From JAIOQJ01 sp963718635 (GTDB lineage Bacteria; Planctomycetota; Planctomycetia; Gemmatales; Gemmataceae): DNA of 64,000 bases. Under the pieces are notes generated by a model, which did no database searches, had not been told where the DNA came from, and saw only the letters and a program-made list of their open reading frames with translations. Below are positions 47,224-57,047 of the stretch, in pieces; positions within the stretch are counted from its first letter, which is position 1; every line of letters begins with the position of its first letter. The DNA is taken from positions 5,704,001-5,768,000 of the forward strand of contig OY970367.1 in the NCBI GenBank assembly GCA_963718635.1, read 5' to 3'. A program made the position numbers and the translations under genes.

Positions 47224-48737
47224 ATGATGCTTGCGACTTCACCTGCGGGAATCTTACCGTTGATCTCAACTCCGAAAACAGCCGTCGATGCTTCGCTCTT
47301 TGACGGCTATCGCTTGCACCCAAGCGCATGGGATGAACTGTTTCGCGCACGGATGAGCCCCACGACCACTGCAAATTGCTGGTTGACCGTCTCGGCGAGC
47401 TGATGATGAACGATTTTCAACTGCGCAGAGTCTCCGCCGATCTGGCTTTCATCAATCAAGGGATCACTTTCTCGGTCTACTCCGATCGCCGCGGCGTCGA
47501 GAAGATTTTTCCTTTCGATCTGATTCCGCGCCTGGTGGCGTCCTCGGAATGGAAGATCATCGAAGCCGGGTTGACCCAACGCATTCAAGCATTGAATCTC
47601 TTTCTGGACGACATCTATCACGACCGGCGCATCCTCAGAGAAAAGGTTATCCCCGAAGAGCTCGTCCTGCTTTCGAAGGGCTACCGTCCGGAGATGGAAG
47701 GTTTCTCGCCGCCGGGAAAGCAATACATTCACGTTTGCGGCACCGACCTGATTCGCGATGCCCGCGGGCAATTTCTGGTCTTGGAAGACAACGCCCGCAC
47801 TCCCTCCGGCGTCAGTTACGTTCTCGAAAACCGCGTGGTCATGAAGAAGGTTTTCCCTTCGCTCTTTCACGCCTGCCGGGTGAAGCGCGTGGAAGATTAT
47901 CCGCAACGGCTGCGGGAGGCTTTGCGCTCCGTGGCGCCCGAGAGTGCTGGAGACCATCCCTGCATTGTGGTGCTTTCGCCGGGGCCTTATAACTCGGCTT
48001 ACTTCGAACATAGCTTCCTGGCCCGGCATATGGGGATTGAGCTGGTCCTCGGGCCCGACCTGTTTGTTGACGATGATTTCGTCTATTTGAAGACAACTCA
48101 GGGCCCGAAACGCGTCGATGTCATTTATCGACGTGTCGATGATGATTTCCTGGATCCTGAAGTCTTCCGGCCTGAAAGCCTGTTAGGAGTCAAAGGTTTA
48201 ATGCGTGCCTACCGTGCGGGGAATGTAACTCTTGCCAATGCCGTTGGCACCGGCGTGTCGGACGACAAGGCCGTCTATCCCTTCGTCGAAGATATGATCC
48301 GCTTCTACATGAGCGAGGAACCGCTGCTGCAAAATGTGCCTACATATATTTGCGCTCGCGCAAAGGATCTGGCTTACACGCTCGATCATCTCGGTGAACT
48401 GGTGGTGAAGGCAGTCAATGAATCGGGAGGCTACGGCATGTTGATGGGGCCGAGCTCGACCGAGGCGCAGCGCTCCGAGTTCCGCGACAAGTTGAAAGCG
48501 AACCCGCGCAATTACATCGCTCAGCCGGTGGTGAATCTGTCGACCTCTCCCACATGGACTGACGAAGGACTGGCGCCGCGACACGTCGATCTAAGGCCAT
48601 ATATTATCAGCGGCAAGTCAACTTGGGTGTTGCCAGGCGGTCTGACCCGCACCGCACTGGTGAAGGGCTCGTTAGTCGTGAACTCAAGCCAAGGCGGCGG
48701 CAGCAAAGATACGTGGGTGATGGAGAACGGAAGATAA
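47224..48737 (+). CDS. Circularly permuted ATP-grasp protein (COG2308, one frame break)
   Basis: Start at MMLATSPAGILPLIS. The family opening DGYRLHPSAWDELF is in the first frame; from about 47350 the sequence continues as DEPHDHCKLLVDRLGELMMN in the next. Joined length is about 505 residues. Hallmarks: GITFSVYSDRRGVEKIFPFD, ALNLFLDDIYHDRRIL, FLVLEDNARTPSGVSYVLEN, VIYRRVDDDFLDPEVF and the final SSQGGGSKDTWVM. These enzymes are predicted peptide or amide ligases (ATP-dependent). First gene of a cluster with alpha-E, transglutaminase and a second copy. Confidence 0.88.
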
Positions 48738-48751
48738 CGGCCGAAACGAAT

Positions 48752-48885
48752 GGCGAGCCGAGAGCGTGAGCGACTGGAGTGCCAGCGACGGGAATAACGG
48801 CGAGCCGCAAGCGTCAGTGATCGGCGTAACTGTTTGAGATTGTTATTGAGCGGAGTTCTCCGGTCGCTGACGCTCCCGGCTCGCC
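48752..48885. repeat. Palindromic repeat family B, copy 3
   Basis: GGCGAGCCGAGAGCGTGAGC at the left and CGCTCCCGGCTCGCC at the right, with a second GGCGAGCC unit inside. Lies between the ATP-grasp and alpha-E genes, within the cluster. Confidence 0.85.
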
Positions 48886-48949
48886 CAAATTGAATCACTA
48901 CGAATTTCATTAGACATTATTGGATTCTTCTTAGGCCTCAAACTCAAGT

Positions 48950-49965
48950 ATGATCTCCCGCGTCGCGGAACATTGTTTTTGGATGAGCCGCTATCTCGAG
49001 CGCTCGGAGAACACGGCACGTATTCTCGAAGTAAACCAAACTTTGCTGCTCGATTACGAAGTGCCCATCGAGCAACAGTGGAAGCCGTTGCTGATTATTA
49101 ACGGCATCCACGATATGCCAGGGCCTTACGATTCCGATACGGTCCAGCACTATTTAACCTGGGAAACCAAAAACCCGAGCAGTATCGCTTCGTCGCTCTG
49201 GTCGGCGCGCGAAAACGGGCGAATCATCCGCGAAGTGATCAGCGCCGAGATGTGGGAGCGTTTGAACTATTACTATTTATGGCTTCAGAGCACCACGGCC
49301 GAATCGCTCTACACGTTGAACCGCAATGAATTTTATAATCAGGTGAAGCGCATCAACCCCCTCATCAACGGGATCGGTGAAGGGACCATGCTGCACGGCG
49401 AAGCGTGGGAGTTTTACCGGCTCGGTAAATATCTGGAGCGCACGGGCAGACGGCCCGCATTCTCGATGTGAAATATCATATTTTGCTGCCTCGTGCGGAT
49501 CAGGTGGGCACGCCGATCGACAACGCCCACTGGGTGGCCATCTTGATGAGCACTTCGGGCTACGAGCCCTACCACAAATCGCGAGTGGTGGCCGAAGTGG
49601 GAGTGGCGGTTGCCGATTTTCTGATCTACGATCCGCTCTTTCCGCGTTCGGTGCTGCGCTGTTTGCGCGAGTGCCAGCAAGCAGCGCACGCGATATCGCG
49701 CAGGCCTTTCAGCGAGTGCGTCAACGAGGTGGAAACTTCCGTGCGCGACCTGATCCTTTGGCTCGAGCACCGAGCCATCGACGAACTCGTTCGCACCGGC
49801 TTGCACGAGGCGCTGACATATATCGTCAATCAGGTGCATCAGATCGGCCAGAGCATCGATCGCGTTTACTTCAGTGCAGCGATGCAGCTGGCTCAACCGG
49901 GGCCGGCCTCGGATGCTCCTGCCGAAAGCCGACAAGGTTCGACCCAATCCCAATCACAAGGGTAA
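48950..49965 (+). CDS. Alpha-E domain protein (COG2307/DUF403, one frame break)
   Basis: First frame MISRVAEHCFWMSRYLERSE to about residue 165, then a break near 49441 and continuation HGQTARILDVKYHILLPRAD to the end. Joined about 338 residues, all alpha-helical. The opening R-A-E-x-x-F-W-x-x-R-Y-x-E-R and the repeated ERT/GQTARILDV are family marks. The alpha-E domain always accompanies circularly permuted ATP-grasp proteins and is thought to assist in peptide synthesis or modification. No catalytic residue is known. The C-terminal tail is Gln/Ser rich. Confidence 0.88.
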
Positions 49966-50079
49966 TTCGAAAACTCAAAAGACAGAAACCGAGCCATGGA
50001 TCAACGGCACTATCATAGAATCTTGCAAGTCCGATTCGCGCAACTTTTGCTCTGACACCATTCATTAGAAGATCCACGC

Positions 50080-53000
50080 ATGGCTATCCGCGTCGCGCTC
50101 CATCATCGCACCGCCTATCAGTACGATCGCTACATCACGCTATTGCCGCAAGTGGTGCGTTTGAGGCCTGCGCCTCACTGCCGTACCCCCATCCTCAGCT
50201 ATTCCATGAAAGTGACGCCCGCCGATCACTTCGTCAACTGGCAGCAAGATCCTTACAGCAACTACCAGGCGCGACTTGTCTTCCCTAAACAGGTTCGCGA
50301 ATTCTCCGTCGAAATCGATCTGGTCGCGGAGATGACGACCATCAACCCGTTCGCGTTCTTCGTCGAGGCGAGCGCGGAGAATTACCCGTTTACCTACGAC
50401 GCCCTGCTGGCCAAGGAACTGGCGCCTTATCTCGAACTCCAAACCACGGGCCCAACGTTCCAATCGCTGATCGCCGAGCTTAGGCGGGAGACGAAGATCC
50501 GCACCACCGATTATCTCGTCGAAGTGAATCAACGATTGCAAAAGATGATCGGCTACATCGTCCGAATGGAACCAGGCATTCAGCCCTGTGAAGAAACGCT
50601 GACGAAGGCGACCGGTTCGTGCCGTGATTCCGCTTGGTTGCTCGTGCAGGTGCTGCGTCATCTCGGCATGGCGACGCGCTTCGCCTCGGGCTATCTGATT
50701 CAACTGGCTGCCGATGTAAAATCGCTTGACGGCCCTTCAGGTCCCGATCGCGATTTCACCGATCTGCATGCCTGGGCGGAAGTCTATCTTCCTGGCGCCG
50801 GCTGGATCGGCCTGGACCCCACCAGCGGTCTCTTAACGGGCGAAGGGCACATTCCGCTTGCTTGCGCGGCCGATCCAACCAGCGCGGCGCCCATTTCCGG
50901 CACGATCGATTACGTCAAAGATCCGAGCAAAGAAGACGACAAGCTGCAAGACAAAATCGAGTTCAGCTTAGCTGTGGCACGCGTCCACGAAGACCCGCGC
51001 GTAACCAAGCCTTACACGGACGGTCAGTGGGCCGAGATCATAGCTCTTGGCCATCGAGTGGAAGAACGACTGGTCGCGGGCGATGTCCGGTTGACCATGG
51101 GGGGCGAGCCGACTTTTGTGTCTCTGGACGATCGCGATGGCGCGGAGTGGCATACGGCCGCGCTCGGCCCGCATAAGCGCGATCGAGCCGGCGAACTGCT
51201 GCGACGCTTAGGCGGTCGCTTTGCTGCGGGCGGGTTCCTGCACTTTGGACAGGGAAAATGGTATCCTGGCGAGCCCTTGCCGCGCTGGGCGCTGAGCTGC
51301 TATTGGCGCGAGGATGGCGTGCCTCTCTGGAAGAACCAGGCGTTGATCGCTGAAGATGGGCACGACTACGGCAGCACCGAAGACGATGCCCAGCGCTTTA
51401 TTTCCACGCTGGCGGGTCGCTTGCAGATCGATCCATCGCATTGCATTCCGGGTTTCGAAGACATTGCCTCCTACCTGCTGAAGGAACGGCGCTTGCCGTT
51501 CAACGTCGATCCCTTGAAGGTGCAGCTCGACGACCCGGGGGAACGCAAACGCCTGGCGAAGATTCTGGAGCAGGGCCTGGGCAAAATCGTAGGTTTTGCA
51601 CTGCCTGTGCGGCGGGTCGGCACGCGCTGGACTTCGTGTCGCTGGCCGTTGCGCCGCGAACGGATGTATCTCATTCCCGGCGACTCGCCGATGGGCTTCC
51701 GGCTGCCCCTCGATTCGCTGCCCTGGGAAGCGGCCGGCGAGCGGGAACAAGTGAACGAGCCCGATCCGTCGATTCCTCGACCTCCGTTGCCCTCGGGAAA
51801 CAACCGCTACCGCCAGCCAGCGATTTCAGTGGAATCGAGCGAGCGCAACGCGCAGCCGGTGGCCCTTTTATACGACTCGCCCAGCTCGCCGCTGATCCGA
51901 ACAACGCTTTGCGTTGAGCCGCGTGACGGCAAGCTGTTCGTATTCATGCCGCCGCAGGGCGACTTGGAAAACTACCTTGATCTCGTCGCCGCAGTAGAAG
52001 CAACCGCTGACCACTTGGGCATGCCCGTGCAAGTAGAGGGTTACGAACCCCCGCACGACTTGCGCCTGACGCATTTCCGTATCACGCCCGACCCCGGCGT
52101 GATCGAAGTGAACGTTCATCCTTCCGCCTCATGGAAGGAGCTTGTTGAGAAAACCGAGATTATCTACGAAGAGGCCCACCAATCCCGCTTGACGACCGAA
52201 AAATTCATGCTGGACGGTCGGCACATCGGCACCGGCGGGGGCAATCACATTGTCGTCGGCGGGCGGATGACGCTCGACAGCCCGATTTTGCGCCGGCCCG
52301 ACTTGTTGCGCAGCCTCATCGGCTACTGGCATAATCACCCATCGCTTTCCTATCTCTTTTCCGGCTTGTTTGTCGGGCCAACCAGTCAAGCGCCGCGCTT
52401 CGACGAAGCCCGCAACGACAGCATTTACGAAATGGAGCTGGCTTTCCAACAGATTCCGGAAAAGGGCTTCATCCCGCCCTGGCTGGTCGATCGCGTCTTC
52501 CGCAATCTGCTGGTGGACGTCACCGGGAATACGCATCGAACCGAATTCTGCATCGACAAACTTTACTCGCCCGACAGCGTCAGCGGCCGGCTGGGCCTTC
52601 TCGAATTGCGTGCGTTTGAAATGCCTCCGCACGAACGAATGAGCCTGGTCCAGCAACTGCTGCTCCGGTCGCTCATCGCTCGCTTCTGGGAGCGTCCCTA
52701 TCAACAACAACTTGTGCGCTGGGGCACCGAACTGCACGATCGGTTCATGCTGCCTCATTTCATTCAGGAAGATTTCCACGACGTTTTAACCGACTTACGT
52801 CACCACGGCACGGCAATGCGCAAAGAATGGTTTGCGCCGCACTTCGAATTCCGCTTCCCGTATGTGGGCAGCATGTCGCCTCGAGGCGTCAACCTGGAAT
52901 TGCGCATCGCCATTGAGCCCTGGCACGTGCTGGGTGAGGAAAGCACCGGAGGCGGTACAGCTCGGCACGTCGATTCCTCGGTCGAGCGGCTACAAGTAAA

Positions 53001-53502
53001 AGTAAACGGCATCGTCGAATCCCGCCACGTGGTCGCTTGCAATGGCCGTCGCGTTCCGTTGCATCCGACGGGAATCAACGGTGAGTTCGTGGCCGGCGTG
53101 CGCTACCGCGCGTGGCGGCCGCCGCATTGCCTTCACCCGAACATCCCGGTACATTCTCCGCTGACCTTTGATATCATCGACACCTGGCAGGAGCGTTCGC
53201 TGGGCGGATGCAGCTACCACGTGGGTCACCCCGGCGGTCAGTCATACGAAGCGCTTCCGGTCAACGCGAACACGGCGGAGGTGCGTCGTATGTCGCGATT
53301 CTTCGTCATGGGACACACAGCAGGTTTGATCCCGAAACCGGCGGTCGAGTTCACGCCCGAAGCGCCGTTGACCCTCGACTTGCGCCGGGCTTCCCAGGAA
53401 CTCCCTCGCCGCAAAGTACCGGACTCTGAACCCGCCAATGGTCGGCAGAACGGCATTTGGTACCCCGGGCGGCAATCGTTGATCGATGCGAGCGTTCGGT
53501 GA
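50080..53502 (+). CDS. Transglutaminase-like protein with DUF2126
   Basis: 1140 residues, uninterrupted. Residues 1-100 are the bacterial transglutaminase N-terminal domain (VALHHRTAYQYDRYITLLPQ). The papain-like core has Cys181 in GSCRDSAWLLVQ, His230 in FTDLHAWAEVYLP and Asp246 in WIGLDPTSG, all catalytic. From about residue 330 DUF2126 follows, with LTMGGEPTFVSLDDRDG, VEVNVHPSASWKELVEKTE and GRHIGTGGGNHIVVGG. Such fusions are always near COG2308/COG2307 genes. It would act as a protease, transglutaminase or amidase on a peptide made by the ATP-grasp proteins; no signal peptide. Confidence 0.92.
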   Translation: MAIRVALHHRTAYQYDRYITLLPQVVRLRPAPHCRTPILSYSMKVTPADHFVNWQQDPYSNYQARLVFPKQVREFSVEIDLVAEMTTINPFAFFVEASAENYPFTYDALLAKELAPYLELQTTGPTFQSLIAELRRETKIRTTDYLVEVNQRLQKMIGYIVRMEPGIQPCEETLTKATGSCRDSAWLLVQVLRHLGMATRFASGYLIQLAADVKSLDGPSGPDRDFTDLHAWAEVYLPGAGWIGLDPTSGLLTGEGHIPLACAADPTSAAPISGTIDYVKDPSKEDDKLQDKIEFSLAVARVHEDPRVTKPYTDGQWAEIIALGHRVEERLVAGDVRLTMGGEPTFVSLDDRDGAEWHTAALGPHKRDRAGELLRRLGGRFAAGGFLHFGQGKWYPGEPLPRWALSCYWREDGVPLWKNQALIAEDGHDYGSTEDDAQRFISTLAGRLQIDPSHCIPGFEDIASYLLKERRLPFNVDPLKVQLDDPGERKRLAKILEQGLGKIVGFALPVRRVGTRWTSCRWPLRRERMYLIPGDSPMGFRLPLDSLPWEAAGEREQVNEPDPSIPRPPLPSGNNRYRQPAISVESSERNAQPVALLYDSPSSPLIRTTLCVEPRDGKLFVFMPPQGDLENYLDLVAAVEATADHLGMPVQVEGYEPPHDLRLTHFRITPDPGVIEVNVHPSASWKELVEKTEIIYEEAHQSRLTTEKFMLDGRHIGTGGGNHIVVGGRMTLDSPILRRPDLLRSLIGYWHNHPSLSYLFSGLFVGPTSQAPRFDEARNDSIYEMELAFQQIPEKGFIPPWLVDRVFRNLLVDVTGNTHRTEFCIDKLYSPDSVSGRLGLLELRAFEMPPHERMSLVQQLLLRSLIARFWERPYQQQLVRWGTELHDRFMLPHFIQEDFHDVLTDLRHHGTAMRKEWFAPHFEFRFPYVGSMSPRGVNLELRIAIEPWHVLGEESTGGGTARHVDSSVERLQVKVNGIVESRHVVACNGRRVPLHPTGINGEFVAGVRYRAWRPPHCLHPNIPVHSPLTFDIIDTWQERSLGGCSYHVGHPGGQSYEALPVNANTAEVRRMSRFFVMGHTAGLIPKPAVEFTPEAPLTLDLRRASQELPRRKVPDSEPANGRQNGIWYPGRQSLIDASVR

Positions 53503-53548
53503 AACAAGAGGCCCATTCGGGTGACCAAGCTGAAGCTAAGCTCGCCTT

Positions 53549-53681
53549 TCCCACCCTTCCCCCGGCTTTGCGGGGGGAGGGCAGGGTGGGGGGAAAGGCT
53601 GCGAGTGCTACGACGGTTGTTCACGGGCAGGACGCTCTGCCCCCACCCTGCCCTCCCCTGCAAAGCCAGGGGGAGGGAAAG
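53549..53681. repeat. GC-rich palindromic repeat family D, copy 3
   Basis: CCCCGGCTTTGCGGGGGGAG and the inverse CCTCCCCTGCAAAGCCAGGG, about 80 bases apart. Between the transglutaminase and fusion genes, inside the cluster. Confidence 0.85.
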
Positions 53682-53760
53682 AGTGTTTTGGAGGCGAAAG
53701 GATTAGGCTAACCTGCTAGATTGTTAATGCATTCGACCGACGTCTCTACTCGCGAGATTG

Positions 53761-56356
53761 ATGACTCTTTCACCTCCGACTTCACCGTTGCCCGTAGCGC
53801 CTCCGTTGCCAAATGGAGGCTTGGATTATCACAACCTGAGCGGCTACCGCGACGAGATGGCCGATGCCGGGGGAGCGCCTTCGAGCTCACTGGCAGCCCT
53901 TCGTACAAGCTCTGCGCGGGCTTGGCATTGCCGAGCTGAGTCTGCGCTGGGAAGAAGCCAAGCAGCTTATTCGCGAGAACGGCGTTACGTACAACGTTTA
54001 CGGCGACCCCCGAGCCCTCGACCGGCCTTGGCAACTCGACCCGGTTCCGCTCCTCCTATCGGCCGATGAATCGTCTTTACTCGAGTCCGGGCTCATTCAA
54101 CGAGCCCGCTTGCTCGATGCGATTCTTTGCGATCTCTACGGCCCGCAACGGCTGCTTCGCGAAGGGCTTATCCCTACCGAACTGGTATACAGCCACGCGG
54201 GGTTTCTCAGGCCTTGTCACGGCGTCTCGCTCGCGGCTAATCGCTTCCTCTACCTCTACGGCACGGACATCGGCCGTGGCCCGGATGGATCGTTTCACGT
54301 GCTCGGCGATCGCTCCCAAGCGCCCTCCGGCGCCGGCTACACGCTCGAAAATCGCATCGTCCTTTCGCGCATGCTCCCTGAAATCTTTCGTGATTGCGGG
54401 GTGCAGCGACTCGCTCTCTTCTTCCGCACCCTACGCGACACCTTGCGAACTATCGCGCCGCGCAATCGCGATAATCCGCGAATCGTCTTGCTCACACCCG
54501 GGCCGTACAACGAAACTTATTTCGAACATGCCTACCTGGCTCGCTATCTCGGCTATACGCTCGTCGAGGGCGGCGACTTGACCGTTCGCGACAGCCGTGT
54601 TTATCTGAAACTGCTGGGCGGCTTGCAGCAAGTTGATGTCATTCTTCGCCGGCTCGACGACGACTATTGCGATCCGCTCGAACTGCGCGGAGATTCGTTC
54701 CTCGGCGTACCTGGCTTGGTGCAGGCTGTCCGCGCCGGCAACGTCGCGGTCGCTAATGCGCTCGGCAGTGGTCTGGTGGAAACGCCTGCGCTTATGCCTT
54801 ATTTGCCTGCCATATGCCGGACTCTTTTCGGCGAAGATCTCCGTTTGCTTTCGGTGCCTTCCTGGTGGTGCGGCGACCGCGTGGCTTGCAGCCATGTTTT
54901 GAGTCATCTCGATCGGCTGGTCATCAAGCCGGCATCGGCGGCACGCCGTTTCGGGCCGATCTTTGGCGATCGGCTCGACGCTCAGCAGCGCACCGCGCTG
55001 GCCGAACGGATCAAGGCCCGCCCGCGCGACTACGTGGCCCAGGAGCAATTGCCACTGACCACCGTGCCGGTGTTTCAGGGCGAACGTCTCGAGCCTCGCC
55101 ATGCCGTGCTCCGTACGTTCCTGGCGGCCAGCCAGGATGGCTTTATGATGATGCCGGGCGGCCTGACGCGCGTCACCGCCTCGGCCGACACGATGGTCGT
55201 CTCGATGCAGCAGGGAGGCGGCAGCAAAGATACCTGGGTCCTCTCAACCGCGCCGGTCAGCAATTTTACGTTGCTGAGTTCGACGGTGAAACCGGTTGAA
55301 CTAAGCCGCGGCGGCAGCGATCTGCCAAGCCGGGCGGCGGATAATCTCTTCTGGCTGGGCCGTTATGCCGAACGCGCTGAAGGCTTGGTGCGGCTGCTTC
55401 GCGTGATCCTCGTGCGGCTGCTCGATAAATCGGGAATCGCCGAGGCTGCGGAACTCCCATTCCTCCTTCGCGTGCTGTCGCAGCAAGCGCCTTCATCGAC
55501 GACTACGCCGATGCAATTCGACGCCGGCGCGTTTGTTCACGATCTCCTTTTCGATGCCGACAAGATCGGCAGTCTGACGCAAACACTGCGATTGCTCCAT
55601 CGTGTAGCCGGGATGGTCCGCGATCGCATCTCGACCGACATGTGGCGTGTCGTGAGCGGCCTGAAATATTCCGAACCTCAACGCGAACTCGAAAATCGGC
55701 TGTTGCTCAACGGCAGCTTTCAAGCGCCGGCCAAGGAAGTCGACTCCACGGAAACGCTCTCCGAAGCCCTGGACGAAATGAACCGTCTGGTTGGCGGCCT
55801 GGCCGCCTTCGGCGGTTTGGCAATGGAGAGCATGACACGGAGCCAGGGTTGGCGTTTCCTCGACATGGGGCGTCGTATCGAACGTTCAATGCATTTGATT
55901 CGCCTGCTGCAAAGCACGCTCGTCACTGTGTGCACGAACGAAAGCTCAGTGCTCGAATCGCTGCTCGAAATCGCGGACAGTTCGATGACCTATCGCCGGC
56001 GCTATCTGAGCAACGTCCAGACGGCGCCGGTGCTCGATCTGCTGCTGGCGGATGAGACCAACCCGCGCTCGCTGGTATTTCAATTGGCGGCGATCGCCGA
56101 CGATGTCGACCGTCTGCCGCGCGATCCCGCGCAGCCGGGCCGTAGCCCCGAGCAGCGGTTGATCCTCAGCCTCGTTAGCTGCCTACAGCTCATCGACGTC
56201 GATTTGCTCGCATGCCCCGTCGAGGGCGTACGACGGAACCTGGATGAATTGCTAACGCGTCTTCGCCGCGAACTGCCCGTACTTTCCGACATATTGACCC
56301 AAAACTATCTAACCCATTTGCAACCTTCGCGGCATTTGGCCGCGCCGTTGCAGTAG
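53761..56356 (+). CDS. Circularly permuted ATP-grasp / alpha-E fusion (one frame break)
   Basis: Start at MTLSPPTSPLPVAPPLPNGG; the family block LSGYRDEMADAG runs in this frame, then an extra G in GGGGG near 53870 moves it to ERLRAHWQPFVQAL and onward to 56356. About 864 residues. ATP-grasp part (to about 500): NGVTYNVYGDPRALDRPWQL, YGTDIGRGPDGSFHVLGDRS, VDVILRRLDDDYCDPLEL, QQGGGSKDTWVLS. Alpha-E part (from about 530): SRAADNLFWLGRYAERAEGL and RFLDMGRRIERSMHLIRLLQ. The same two modules as the separate genes at 47224 and 48950, here in one chain. Confidence 0.9.
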
Positions 56357-56409
56357 CGGAGGTTACTGGACTAACTTAGTATCTGCGCAAAATAAGTTAT
56401 CGAATTAGT

Positions 56410-56453
56410 CGCCTTTCGCTCCGCGAAAGGAAGTCCTTTCGCTCCGCGAAAGG
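56410..56453. repeat. Family G element, direct-repeat form
   Basis: Two direct copies of CCTTTCGCTCCGCGAAAGG, each nearly palindromic, 4 bases apart. Flanked by AATAAGTTA and an inverted-like ACTTACTTT. Related to the perfect palindrome at 46090. Confidence 0.8.
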
Positions 56454-56528
56454 CAGCACTTACTTTCGCGCAAGTACTTAGGCAGCAAATAGCACTAACA
56501 AGAGTGAATCAAGTCCTCATTTGGATTC

Positions 56529-56692
56529 GCCTCCACCCCGCTTGCCGGGGCGGAGCGCACGTTCGTAACCAGAAACGGCTCCCCTTTCCCGCATCGCCTC
56601 CACACTCGCTTGTCGGGGTGGAGCGCACGTTCGTAAATGTTGTCCTGATTAAGAACCTGCGCTCCACCGCGGCGAGCGGGGTGGGGCAAGCA
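56529..56692. repeat. Repeat family E, copy 2
   Basis: Units of CCCCGCTTGCCGGGGCGGAGCGCACGTTCGTAA type, twice direct (56535, 56600) and once inverted (56660). Matches the 28760 region. Confidence 0.8.
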
Positions 56693-56732
56693 TGCGGCAA
56701 CTTTTCGATTCGAGCGACGAACCGGTGCTCAA

Positions 56733-56862
56733 CCCCGGCAAGTCCGGCTTTGCGGGGGGAGGGTAGGAAGGGAGGAACGGCTGTGAGTGCCGAGACGTCC
56801 GTATATGGGAAGACGCTCAGCCCCCACCCTGCCCTCCCCCTGCAAAGCCGGGGGGGAGGGTA
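56733..56862. repeat. GC-rich palindromic repeat family D, copy 4
   Basis: GGCTTTGCGGGGGGAGGGTA and inverse CCTCCCCCTGCAAAGCCGGG. With the E and G elements this accounts for most of the 56357-57047 gap. No gene there. Confidence 0.8.
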
Positions 56863-57047
56863 AGACGGGGTTTATGCTCGTTTAATGCATTGCCAGAATC
56901 CGTTGACTCATCGCTTCTTTGAGCATTTCAAGCACAAATTGATTGTTCGGGTCCGAGCTCGAAGCTTCAGCGACAATTCCGTTGTGGCACTTTCGCTTCC
57001 GGCTTACATGACGAACACTGGACATCAAACTCGAACGTAGCATTTCC

